Shown: positions 36,149 through 43,956 of the stretch, piece by piece
Layout: every line of letters begins with the position of its first letter
Position numbering within the stretch: position 1 is the first letter of the stretch
Assembly: GCF_913773725.1 (NCBI RefSeq)
Contig: NZ_CAJYGK010000089.1
Location: forward strand, 1 to 45,021
DNA from: an uncultured Aquabacterium sp.
Lineage (GTDB): Bacteria > Pseudomonadota > Gammaproteobacteria > Burkholderiales > Burkholderiaceae_C
Direction: 5' to 3'
Length of the DNA stretch: 45,021 bases
Made by a program: the position numbers and the translations under genes
Notes under the pieces: generated by a model
What the model was told of the DNA's origin: nothing
The model's database searches: none
Seen by the model: only the letters and a program-made list of their open reading frames with translations

Positions 36149-36517
36149 TCAGACGAGCAGGGCAGCCCACACCCGACGTCCCTCGCCGGCGAGGATGTTG
36201 AAGGTGCGGCAGGCGGCTGCGGTGTCCATCGACTCGACGCCGATGCGGGCCTGCATGAGCGCACGCAACACGGCGGGTGGAGGAAAGCGGAGGGTGGCCC
36301 CCGAGCCGAAAACGATGACTTCCGGCTGCGCAGCCGCCAACGACGTAAAGTGGTCTTCCGTCAGGTCGGCCAGGGCGACCGGCGCCCAGGCAGCCACCTC
36401 GCCCGTGTAGGGAACCAGCACGCTGTGACGGTAGGTGACCCCGTTGATCGACACCGAGCCGGGCTCGCAGGCATGGATCACGTTGACGCCTTCGGCGCGG
36501 TCGGCATGCAGTTTCAT
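36149..36517 (-). CDS. Mth938-like (DUF498/NDUFAF3 family) protein
   Basis: This protein of 122 residues matches the Mth938/DUF498 family, relatives of the mitochondrial complex I assembly factor NDUFAF3. Recognisable features are GSVSINGVTYRHSVLV, the stretch PEVIVFGSGATLRFPPPAVLRALMQARIGVESMDTAAACRTFNILAGEGRRVWAALL, and the short length. Its function in bacteria is not established. The start at 36517 (MKLHADRA) matches the family; the frame runs on to 36694 without similarity. It is divergent from alaA across a 194-bp gap. A TACAAT-like -10 element lies on its strand near 36587. Confidence 0.85.
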   Translation of the reverse strand: MKLHADRAEGVNVIHACEPGSVSINGVTYRHSVLVPYTGEVAAWAPVALADLTEDHFTSLAAAQPEVIVFGSGATLRFPPPAVLRALMQARIGVESMDTAAACRTFNILAGEGRRVWAALLV

Positions 36518-36711
36518 GGACAGGCTGTGCAGGGTTGGTGCGCGGCGGCCCTCGCGGCGCGCCGGCAGAGGGAGGGTGTGGTTAAATTGTAGCTTTCCCT
36601 GAAAAAGCCGCGATTTGAGCGCGGTCTGCGGCGCATGGCGGCAATTGCCACGGCGTACCGCGCGAGAACTGCCCGCTGAGTCCCCCACAAGCATCCTGAA
36701 CGGAGCCCGTT

Positions 36712-37935
36712 TTGAAGCCGATCGCCAAATCCAGCAAGCTTGCCAACGTCTGCTACGACATCCGTGGGCCCGTGCTGGACAAGGCGCGCCAGATGGAGGA
36801 AGACGGGCACAAGATCATCAAGCTCAACATCGGCAACCTGGCCGTGTTCGGGCTGGAGCCGCCCGACGAGATTGTCCAGGACATGATCCGCAATCTGTCG
36901 GGCGCCGCGGGCTACACCGACAGCAAGGGCCTGTTCGCGCCGCGCAAGTCGGTGGTGCACTACTGTCAGGAAAAGGGCATCAAGGGCGTCACGGTGGACG
37001 ACGTCTACCTGGGTAACGGCGCCTCCGAGCTGATCGTGATGGCGCTCAATGCGCTGCTGAATGAAGACGACGAGGTGCTGCTGCCGGCGCCCGATTACCC
37101 GCTGTACACAGCGGCCGTGTCGCTGTCGGGCGGCCGTCCGGTGCACTACCTGTGCGACGAGCAGTCGGACTGGTATCCCGACATCGCCGACATCCGCGCC
37201 AAGATCACGCCCAAGACCAAGGCCATCGTCGTCATCAACCCGAACAACCCCACGGGCGCCCTCTACCCTGAGAGCCTGCTGAAAGAGATCATCCAGGTCG
37301 CGCGCGAGCACCAGCTCATCGTGATGGCCGACGAGATCTATGACAAGACGCTGTACGACGGCGCGGTGCACACCTCGATGGCCTCGCTGGCCGACGACGT
37401 GCTGTTCCTGACCTTCAACGGCCTGAGCAAGAACTACCGCTCGTGCGGCTACCGTGCCGGCTGGATGGTGGTGTCGGGCGAGAAGCGCCATGCCCGCGAC
37501 TACATCGAAGGCCTGAACATGCTGGCCTCGATGCGCCTGTGCGCCAACACGCCGGGCCAGCTGGCCATCCAGACCGCGTTGGGGGGCTACCAGAGCATCA
37601 AGGACCTGGTGGCGCCCGGCGGCCGGCTGTGCAAGCAGCGTGATCTGGCCTATGACCTGCTGACCCAGATCCCGGGCGTGAGCGTGGTCAAGCCCAAGGG
37701 CGCGCTCTACATGTTCCCGCGGCTCGACCCCAAGATGTACCCCATTGCCGACGACCAGCAGTTCGCCTACGAGTTGCTGGCCGAAGAGAAGGTGCTGATC
37801 GTGCAGGGCACCGGTTTCAACTGGGCCCACCCGGATCACTTCCGCCTGGTCTTCCTGCCCAACAGCGACGACCTGACCGATGCCGTGGGCCGCATCGCCC
37901 GATTCCTGGATGGCTACCGCAAGCGCTACGCGTGA
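36712..37935 (+). CDS. alaA: Glutamate-pyruvate aminotransferase (AlaA-type)
   Basis: This is a 407-residue PLP-dependent class I aminotransferase, cytoplasmic, that makes alanine from pyruvate and glutamate. The N-terminus SKLANVCYDIRGPVLDKARQMEEDG closely follows E. coli AlaA. NPNNPTGALY binds the cofactor phosphate region, and K240 (FNGLSKNYRSCGYRAGW) should form the Schiff base at the same position as in E. coli. The start codon is TTG at 36712, with CGGAG six bases upstream; no nearby ATG fits. hom follows after 81 nt and thrC after that, so the three may form an amino acid operon. Confidence 0.92.
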   Translation: MKPIAKSSKLANVCYDIRGPVLDKARQMEEDGHKIIKLNIGNLAVFGLEPPDEIVQDMIRNLSGAAGYTDSKGLFAPRKSVVHYCQEKGIKGVTVDDVYLGNGASELIVMALNALLNEDDEVLLPAPDYPLYTAAVSLSGGRPVHYLCDEQSDWYPDIADIRAKITPKTKAIVVINPNNPTGALYPESLLKEIIQVAREHQLIVMADEIYDKTLYDGAVHTSMASLADDVLFLTFNGLSKNYRSCGYRAGWMVVSGEKRHARDYIEGLNMLASMRLCANTPGQLAIQTALGGYQSIKDLVAPGGRLCKQRDLAYDLLTQIPGVSVVKPKGALYMFPRLDPKMYPIADDQQFAYELLAEEKVLIVQGTGFNWAHPDHFRLVFLPNSDDLTDAVGRIARFLDGYRKRYA

Positions 37936-38016
37936 GCCCTGCCTGAACCGCCCCTACCCCTTTGTGATGAACCCGCGCCGCCCACAAGGCCGCGCGCAGC
38001 GAGAGAAGAGAACGAC

Positions 38017-39354
38017 ATGAGCCAAGAACAACTGCGTCCCGTGCGCGTCGGCCTGCTGGGCATCGGCACCGTCGGCGGTGGCACCTTCACCGTGCTGCAG
38101 CGCAACCAGGAAGAAATCCACCGTCGCGCCGGCCGGGGCATCGAGATCACCATGGTGGCCGACCTGAACACCGAGCGCGCCAAGGCCGTGGTCGGTGACG
38201 CCGCCAAGGTGGTGGCCGACGCCCGCGAAGTGATCGCGAACCCGGACGTGGACGTGGTGGTCGAGCTGATCGGTGGCTACGGCATCGCCAAGGCGCTGGT
38301 GCTGGAAGCCATTGCGGCCGGCAAGCATGTGGTCACCGCCAACAAGGCGCTGCTGGCCGTGCATGGCACCGAGATCTTCGCTGCCGCCCGGGAAAAGGGC
38401 GTGATGGTGGCCTTCGAAGCCGCCGTGGCCGGTGGCATCCCCATCATCAAGGCGCTGCGCGAAGGCCTGACGGCCAACCAGATCCAGTGGGTGGCCGGCA
38501 TCATCAACGGCACCACGAACTTCATCCTGTCCGAGATGCGTGACAAGGGCCTGGACTTCGACGTGGTGCTGAAAGAAGCCCAGCGTCTGGGCTACGCCGA
38601 AGCCGACCCGACCTTCGACATCGAAGGCGTGGACGCTGCCCACAAGGCCACGATCATGAGCGCCATCGCCTTCGGCGTGCCAGTGCAGTTCGACAAGGCC
38701 CATGTGGAAGGCATCACCAAGCTGTCGGCCACCGACATCAAGTACGCCGAGCAGCTGGGCTACCGCATCAAGCTGCTGGGCATCGCCCGCCGTCAGGCTG
38801 AGGGCATCGAGCTGCGCACCCATCCGACGCTGGTGCCGATGCGCCGCCTGATCGCCAATGTGGAAGGCGCGATGAACGCCGTGATGGTGCAGGGCGATGC
38901 CGTGGGCACCACCATGTACTACGGCAAGGGCGCGGGCTCCGAGCCGACCGCCTCGGCCGTGGTGGCCGACCTGGTCGACATCGCCCGTCAGGTCGAAGCG
39001 CCTGCCGCGTCGCGTGTGCCGGCCCTGGCCTTCCAGCCCGATGCGCTGTCCAGCCTGCCCATCCTGCCGATCGAGCAGGTGGTCACGTCGTTCTACCTGC
39101 GCCTGCGCGTGGCCGACCAGGCCGGCGTGCTGGCCCGCATCACCAGCATCCTGGCCGAGCAGGGCATCAGCATCGACGCCGTGCTGCAGCGCGAGGCCGA
39201 TGAAGTGAGCGGCGAGGGCGGCAACCAGACCGACCTCATCATCCTCACGCACGACACCAAGGAAGGCGCGATGAACACCGCGCTGGCCGCGATGCAGGCC
39301 CTGCCGACCGTGCTGGCGCCCATCGTCAAGCTGCGCAAGGAAGAACTCGCATGA
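38017..39354 (+). CDS. hom: Homoserine dehydrogenase
   Basis: This is a 445-residue NAD(P)-dependent enzyme that reduces aspartate semialdehyde to homoserine, the branch point to threonine and methionine. It has the nucleotide-binding loop VGLLGIGTVGGGTF near the N-terminus. The catalytic domain has TANKALLAVHG, AAVAGGIPIIKALREG and NGTTNFILSEM. A C-terminal ACT domain (about 360-440: LRVADQAGVLARITSILAEQGISIDAVLQ) should give threonine feedback inhibition. It is monofunctional, without an aspartokinase domain. Its last codons overlap the thrC start (ATGA). Confidence 0.97.
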   Translation: MSQEQLRPVRVGLLGIGTVGGGTFTVLQRNQEEIHRRAGRGIEITMVADLNTERAKAVVGDAAKVVADAREVIANPDVDVVVELIGGYGIAKALVLEAIAAGKHVVTANKALLAVHGTEIFAAAREKGVMVAFEAAVAGGIPIIKALREGLTANQIQWVAGIINGTTNFILSEMRDKGLDFDVVLKEAQRLGYAEADPTFDIEGVDAAHKATIMSAIAFGVPVQFDKAHVEGITKLSATDIKYAEQLGYRIKLLGIARRQAEGIELRTHPTLVPMRRLIANVEGAMNAVMVQGDAVGTTMYYGKGAGSEPTASAVVADLVDIARQVEAPAASRVPALAFQPDALSSLPILPIEQVVTSFYLRLRVADQAGVLARITSILAEQGISIDAVLQREADEVSGEGGNQTDLIILTHDTKEGAMNTALAAMQALPTVLAPIVKLRKEELA

Positions 39355-40772
39355 AATACATCTCGACGCGTGGTGACAAGACCGAGCGCGGCTTCTCGGA
39401 AATTCTGCTGGAAGGCCTGGCGCCGGACGGCGGCCTGTACCTGCCGGTGGCCTATCCGAAGGTCGACGACGCGCTGCTGTCGAAGTGGCGCGGCCTGTCG
39501 TATGCCGAGCTGGCCTTCGAGATCCTGTCGCTCTACATCGACGACATCCCGGCGGCCGACCTGAAGGCCCTGACGGCCAAGACCTACACCAAGGCGGTGT
39601 ACGGCTTTGACGAGATCACGCCGCTCAAGCCGCTCGAGCCCGGTCTGGCGCTGGAAGCCCTGTCCAACGGCCCGACGCTGGCCTTCAAGGACATGGCCAT
39701 GCAGTTGCTGGGCAACCTGTTCGAATACGAACTGGGTCGCCGTGGCGAGCAGCTCAACATCCTGGGCGCGACCTCGGGCGACACCGGCAGCGCGGCCGAG
39801 TACGCCATGCGCGGCAAGAAGGGCGTGCGCGTGTTCATGCTGAGCCCCAATGGCCGCATGAGCCCCTTCCAGCAGGCTCAGATGTTCAGCCTGCAGGACC
39901 CGAACATCCACAACCTGGCGGTGGAAGGCGTGTTCGACGACGCGCAGGACATCGTCAAGGCGGTCTCGAACGACCTCGAGTTCAAGCGCAAGTACAAGAT
40001 CGGCACGGTCAACTCGATCAACTGGGCCCGCCTGCTGGCCCAGGTCGTGTACTACTTCGCCGGCTACTTCTACGCCACCAAGTCGAACGCCGAGAAGGTC
40101 AGCTTCACGGTGCCCTCGGGCAACTTCGGCAACGTCTGCGCCGGCCACGTCGCCCGCATGATGGGCCTGCCCGTCGAGAAGCTGGTGGTGGCGACGAACG
40201 AGAACAACGTGCTTGACGAGTTCTTCCGCACGGGGACCTACCGCGTGCGAGGCTCGGCGGAAACTTACGAGACCTCGTCGCCGTCGATGGACATCAGCAA
40301 GGCCTCGAACTTCGAGCGCTTCGTGTTCGACCTGCTGGGCCGCGATGGTGCCCGCGTGAAGGCCCTGTTCAAGGACGAGGTCGAGCAGCGGGGCGTGTTC
40401 ACGCTCACGCCCGACGAGTTCGCGAAGGTGCCGGGGTACGGCTTCGTGTCAGGCACCAGCACGCACGCAAACCGCCTGGCCACGATCAAGGACACCTTCG
40501 AGCGTTTCGGCATCATGATCGACACGCACACGGCCGATGGCCTGAAGGTGGCGCGCGAGCACCTCACGGCTGGTGTGCCGATGTTGGTGCTGGAAACGGC
40601 CCTTCCGGCCAAGTTTGCTGAAACCATCGTGGAAGCCACGGGTCGCCAGCCCGAGCGTCCGAGCTGGATCCGGGGCCTGGACGGGCTGGAAGACCTGCCC
40701 AAGCGCTTTGTCGTGGTGCCCAAGAGCACGCAAGCGGTCAAGGACTACATCGTCCAGCACTGCCGGGACTGA
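39351..40772 (+). CDS. thrC: Threonine synthase
   Basis: This is a 473-residue PLP enzyme that converts O-phosphohomoserine to threonine and phosphate. The PLP lysine is in PTLAFKDMAMQLLG. The phosphate cup is GATSGDTGSAAEYAMRG, and TVPSGNFGNVCAGHVARMMG is conserved in the long (fungal/E. coli-like) class of threonine synthases. The N-terminus MKYISTRGDKTERGFSEILLEGLAPDGGLYLPV is typical. Start and hom stop overlap by four bases, so translation is probably coupled. Homoserine kinase (thrB) is not in this window. Confidence 0.97.
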   Translation: MKYISTRGDKTERGFSEILLEGLAPDGGLYLPVAYPKVDDALLSKWRGLSYAELAFEILSLYIDDIPAADLKALTAKTYTKAVYGFDEITPLKPLEPGLALEALSNGPTLAFKDMAMQLLGNLFEYELGRRGEQLNILGATSGDTGSAAEYAMRGKKGVRVFMLSPNGRMSPFQQAQMFSLQDPNIHNLAVEGVFDDAQDIVKAVSNDLEFKRKYKIGTVNSINWARLLAQVVYYFAGYFYATKSNAEKVSFTVPSGNFGNVCAGHVARMMGLPVEKLVVATNENNVLDEFFRTGTYRVRGSAETYETSSPSMDISKASNFERFVFDLLGRDGARVKALFKDEVEQRGVFTLTPDEFAKVPGYGFVSGTSTHANRLATIKDTFERFGIMIDTHTADGLKVAREHLTAGVPMLVLETALPAKFAETIVEATGRQPERPSWIRGLDGLEDLPKRFVVVPKSTQAVKDYIVQHCRD

Positions 40773-40802
40773 TGTGACGCCTGGCGTGATGCCGAGGACG
40801 GA

Positions 40803-40832
40803 AGCCTGCCCGCGTGGCAGGCTTTTTGTTTT
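40803..40832 (+). terminator. Rho-independent terminator of alaA-hom-thrC
   Basis: An 8-bp stem AGCCTGCC / GGCAGGCT with a five-base loop is followed by TTTTTGTTTT. It lies 30 nt after the thrC stop and ahead of the convergent ytfE gene. Confidence 0.93.
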
Positions 40833-40853
40833 CTGGCGTGTCGCTCAGGGGGC

Positions 40854-41507
40854 TCAGCGGCGTTCGAACAGCACCTGGTTCTCAAGGTACAGGTGCTCCA
40901 TGAGGTCTTCCTTCAGGCTTCGGGCGCCGACGTACAGCGCCCGCCAATCTGCGGGGGCTTCGTCCGGTGGCGTGAATCCGTCTGTCAGGGTGGCCAGGGT
41001 GGTCAGCAGATCGGCGAGGTGCCGGTGTGCCTGGCGCATGGCGTCGAGCGCGTCGGTGGCCTGCGATGCGAGCCCCTCCGCGATCAAGGGAAACAGCACG
41101 TCTTCCTGCTGACGCATGTGGCGGTTCAGGGCGTGGTGGATCCGCCGCAGGTGGTGGGCGAGCCCATGCGGACAAGCCGGATGGGCCGCATGCGAAGCCT
41201 CGACTTCCTCAGCACGCTGTTCCAAGTCCGGCAGGACGGCTCGGTGCCGGGCATGGTAGCGCTCGAGAATGTGTTCGACCAAGGCGGGCGTGCTGGCTCG
41301 GGCCCAGTTCACCTCGCGCATCGCACCGGGCTTGATGGCGTCCAGTTCGGCCTCCAACAGGCCCACGTCCAGCCCCTTGGCAAGGGCTGCGTCGCGCAGG
41401 GTCTGTCTGCCGCCTGTGCAGAAGTCCAGATCGTGCTGGTGAAAGACCCGGGTGGCCCCCGGGATGGCCCGTGCGAGCGTCCACAGGGCCAGATCGGCAT
41501 CGTGCAT
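40854..41507 (-). CDS. ytfE: Iron-sulfur cluster repair di-iron protein (YtfE/RIC family)
   Basis: This protein of 217 residues is close to E. coli YtfE (220). An N-terminal ScdA_N domain (TRVFHQHDLDFCTGGRQTLRDAALAKGLD) is followed by a hemerythrin-like four-helix bundle. Its di-iron ligands are visible in LVEHILERYHARHR, HHLRRIHHALNRHMRQQEDVLFPL, MRQAHRHLADLL and MEHLYLENQVLF. Such proteins repair iron-sulfur clusters damaged by nitric oxide or peroxide. C30 is kept but its usual partner cysteine is threonine (T31). The start at 41507 suits the family; ribosome binding site is weak. It is divergent from moeA. No clear NsrR or FNR site was found in the gap. Confidence 0.9.
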   Translation of the reverse strand: MHDADLALWTLARAIPGATRVFHQHDLDFCTGGRQTLRDAALAKGLDVGLLEAELDAIKPGAMREVNWARASTPALVEHILERYHARHRAVLPDLEQRAEEVEASHAAHPACPHGLAHHLRRIHHALNRHMRQQEDVLFPLIAEGLASQATDALDAMRQAHRHLADLLTTLATLTDGFTPPDEAPADWRALYVGARSLKEDLMEHLYLENQVLFERR

Positions 41508-41655
41508 GGCGTGCTCACAAATGGTGGAATGGAGCTCCCATGGTCGTCGCGCACTGGCCTCAGGGCTTTGATGCGGCGCAAGGGGCAAGCGCGTGGTGAT
41601 CGGACTGCGCTGGGTCACAATCACGGCGCTTCCATCTGTTTGACGAGGATCCAAC

Positions 41656-42936
41656 GTGCCGCCTGCCTTTCAACCTTTGATGCCGCTGGACGATGCGTGG
41701 TCGCGCCTTGAGGCCAGTCTGGCTGCCCACCTCGGTGCCGCGCCACTGACCACAGAGCGGATGCCCAGCGTCGACGCGCTTGGGCGGGTGCTGGCTGCGG
41801 CATTGGTGTCGCCGGTGGCGGTGCCGCCGCTTGACAACAGTGCGATGGATGGCTATGCCGTGCACGCAGCGGACGTGCCCCGGCTGGTGCAGCCGGGTAC
41901 GGTGCTGCCTGTGGCGCAACGGATTGCGGCTGGCCAGGTCGGCGATGCCCTGGTGCCCGGAACGGTCGCGCGGATCTTCACGGGGGCGCCTGTGCCCGAG
42001 GGCACGGGGGCCGTGGTCATGCAGGAGCACACAGAGGCCGTTGGGGATGGCGCGGTGCGCTTCATCCATGGCGTGACGGCCGGGCAGAACATCCGTCGTC
42101 GGGGGGAAGACATCGCCGAGGGGCATGGCGTGCTGGCAGCGGGCACACGGTTGTCGCCTGCTTCGCTGGGGGTGGGCGCGTCGGTGGGGGCCGCCACGCT
42201 GTCCGTGTTTGCCCGTCCCCGGCTGGGCGTGCTGACCACCGGCAGTGAGCTCGTGATGCCGGGTGAGCCCCTGCCACCAGGTGCGATCTACAACAGCAAC
42301 CGCCATACGCTGGTGGGCCTGGGACAGGCGTGTGGGGCGGCGGTGACCGACCTGGGTTTGGTGCCGGATGAGCTGGCAGCGACCCGCGCCGCACTGCGGG
42401 CGGCAGCAGCCGGTCATGATCTGATCATCACGAGTGGCGGGGTGTCCGTCGGTGAGGAGGACCACTTGCGCGCGGCGGTCGAGGCCGAGGGCGAGCTGGC
42501 CTTCTGGGCGCTGGCCATCAAACCCGGCAAGCCCTTCGTGTTCGGTCGCCTGCGTCGTCCGGACGGCACGCACGCCTTGTACATGGGCTTGCCCGGCAAC
42601 CCCGTGGCCAGTTACGTGACCTTCCTCCTGCTGGCCCGTCCGGTGCTCGGGTGCCTGGCCGGGGAGCGGTGGCACCTGCCCCAGGCCCTGATGGTGCCAG
42701 CCGGGTTTGCCTGGCCAAGGGCGGACAAGCGGCGGGAGTTTCTGCGCGCTCGGCTCGACGGGAGTGGGCGCCCGGTGCTGTTTCCCAACCAGGGCTCCGG
42801 TGTGCTGAGTTCCGCGGCCTGGGGTGACGGTCTGGTCGATCTGGCGCCCGGCCGCACCGTGCAGCCTGGCGACCTGGTGCCCTGGCTGCCTCTGCCGGAG
42901 TTGCTGCAGCCCGCTTCCACGATGCGACAAGGCTGA
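41656..42936 (+). CDS. moeA: Molybdopterin molybdenumtransferase MoeA
   Basis: This is a 426-residue enzyme that inserts molybdate into adenylated molybdopterin in the last step of molybdenum cofactor synthesis. Diagnostic motifs are PPLDNSAMDGYAV near the N-terminus, GTVARIFTGAPVPEGTGAVVMQEH, IRRRGEDIAEG, TGSELV, IYNSNRHTLVGLGQACGA, ITSGGVSVGEEDH and GLPGNPVASYVTF. The start is GTG at 41656, with GAGG seven bases upstream. It leads a moeA-moaE-crcB cluster; moaE follows after 60 nt with no moaD gene between them. Confidence 0.96.
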   Translation: MPPAFQPLMPLDDAWSRLEASLAAHLGAAPLTTERMPSVDALGRVLAAALVSPVAVPPLDNSAMDGYAVHAADVPRLVQPGTVLPVAQRIAAGQVGDALVPGTVARIFTGAPVPEGTGAVVMQEHTEAVGDGAVRFIHGVTAGQNIRRRGEDIAEGHGVLAAGTRLSPASLGVGASVGAATLSVFARPRLGVLTTGSELVMPGEPLPPGAIYNSNRHTLVGLGQACGAAVTDLGLVPDELAATRAALRAAAAGHDLIITSGGVSVGEEDHLRAAVEAEGELAFWALAIKPGKPFVFGRLRRPDGTHALYMGLPGNPVASYVTFLLLARPVLGCLAGERWHLPQALMVPAGFAWPRADKRREFLRARLDGSGRPVLFPNQGSGVLSSAAWGDGLVDLAPGRTVQPGDLVPWLPLPELLQPASTMRQG

Positions 42937-42996
42937 GCAGGCGATCTGCGAAGATGCGCACGGCCCGACACAGACCTTGAGAAGACACTGAACAAG

Positions 42997-43563
42997 ATGG
43001 ATGCACGCATGCTCGCACCGCCCCCCTGGCAGGAGGCCCTCGCTTGTGTTCGGGTCGGTCCTGATGACTTCGATCTGGGCGCAGAAGTGGCGCGGCTTCG
43101 AGCGGGCGATCTTGGTGTGGGCGCCGTCGCCGCCTTTGTCGGCACGGTCCGGGAGTGGACCCACGATGCCCAGGTGTGCGATGCGACGTCCGACGCCGAG
43201 GCAGCCGGACAGCCTGTGATGGAGCTGGAACACTATCCTGGCATGACGGAGCGCAGCATTGCCGAGCTGATCGTCACGGCCAGGCAGCGGTTCGACGTGC
43301 GCGGCGTGCGGGTGATTCACCGTGTCGGGCCGCTGGCATTGGGTGATCAGATCGTGTTGGTCGCCGTCAGTTCCGCGCACCGGGGCGAGGCGTTTGCCTG
43401 TTGTGCCTTCCTGATGGACTGGCTCAAGACGCGGGCGCCGTTCTGGAAAAAAGAAGTGTCGTCACACGGAGCCCGCTGGGTGGCGGCACGGGACAGCGAC
43501 GAGGCGGCTGCCGCGCGCTGGAACCCTGCTGCAGCAGGCGAGCCGCAGGACCCGGTGAGATGA
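42997..43563 (+). CDS. moaE: Molybdopterin synthase catalytic subunit MoaE
   Basis: This is a 188-residue protein, slightly longer than usual because of a C-terminal tail. With MoaD it adds sulfur to cyclic pyranopterin monophosphate. Family motifs are AVAAFVGTVREW, ELEHYPGMTERSIAEL, HRVGPLALGDQIVLVAVSSAHR and DWLKTRAPFWKKEVSSHGARWV, the last containing the active-site lysines. ATG at 42997 is chosen; an in-frame ATG at 43009 is possible. The stop overlaps the crcB start (ATGA). Confidence 0.95.
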   Translation: MDARMLAPPPWQEALACVRVGPDDFDLGAEVARLRAGDLGVGAVAAFVGTVREWTHDAQVCDATSDAEAAGQPVMELEHYPGMTERSIAELIVTARQRFDVRGVRVIHRVGPLALGDQIVLVAVSSAHRGEAFACCAFLMDWLKTRAPFWKKEVSSHGARWVAARDSDEAAAARWNPAAAGEPQDPVR

Positions 43564-43946
43564 ACAACGGCATGATCGTGCACGCGCTGGCCGTGGCCGG
43601 GGGAGCCATTTGCGGCGCCTGGCTGCGCTGGCAGGCCGCTGTGTGGCTGAACCCCGTTTGGGGAGGCTTCCCACTGGGGACGCTGTGTGTGAACCTGACC
43701 GGGGGCTTCCTGGCCGGCGTGGCGTTCGTTTACTTCGGACGCACTCCGAATGAGACGTGGCGTCTGTTGGTCGTGACAGGGGGCCTGGGTGGGTTGACGA
43801 CGTTTTCCAGTTTTTCGGCCGAGTCCTTGGCCCTGATCGAGAAGGGCCGGCCCGAGATGGCATTGGCTCACACGGCCGCCCATGTGCTGGGGGCGTTGGC
43901 GTGCGCGGCGCTTGGCGCTCGCATGGCGCGGCACTGGTGGGCCTGA
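43560..43946 (+). CDS. crcB: Fluoride channel CrcB/Fluc
   Basis: This small inner-membrane protein of 128 residues has four hydrophobic segments. It forms dual-topology dimers that let fluoride leave the cell. Motifs seen are GGAICGAWLRW, GTLCVNLTGGFLAGV and the fluoride-pore stretch GGLGGLTTFSSFSAES. The start at 43560 overlaps the moaE stop; an ATG at 43569 is also in frame. There is no room upstream for a fluoride riboswitch, so it probably depends on the moeA transcript. Confidence 0.94.
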   Translation: MNNGMIVHALAVAGGAICGAWLRWQAAVWLNPVWGGFPLGTLCVNLTGGFLAGVAFVYFGRTPNETWRLLVVTGGLGGLTTFSSFSAESLALIEKGRPEMALAHTAAHVLGALACAALGARMARHWWA

Positions 43947-43956
43947 TCTGCAAGTC

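Noticed and set aside
41568..41581. FNR/Dnr-like box TTGAT-N4-CGCAA between ytfE and moeA
   Set aside because: Only three of five bases of the second half-site match ATCAA. It is not better than chance in a 148-bp gap.
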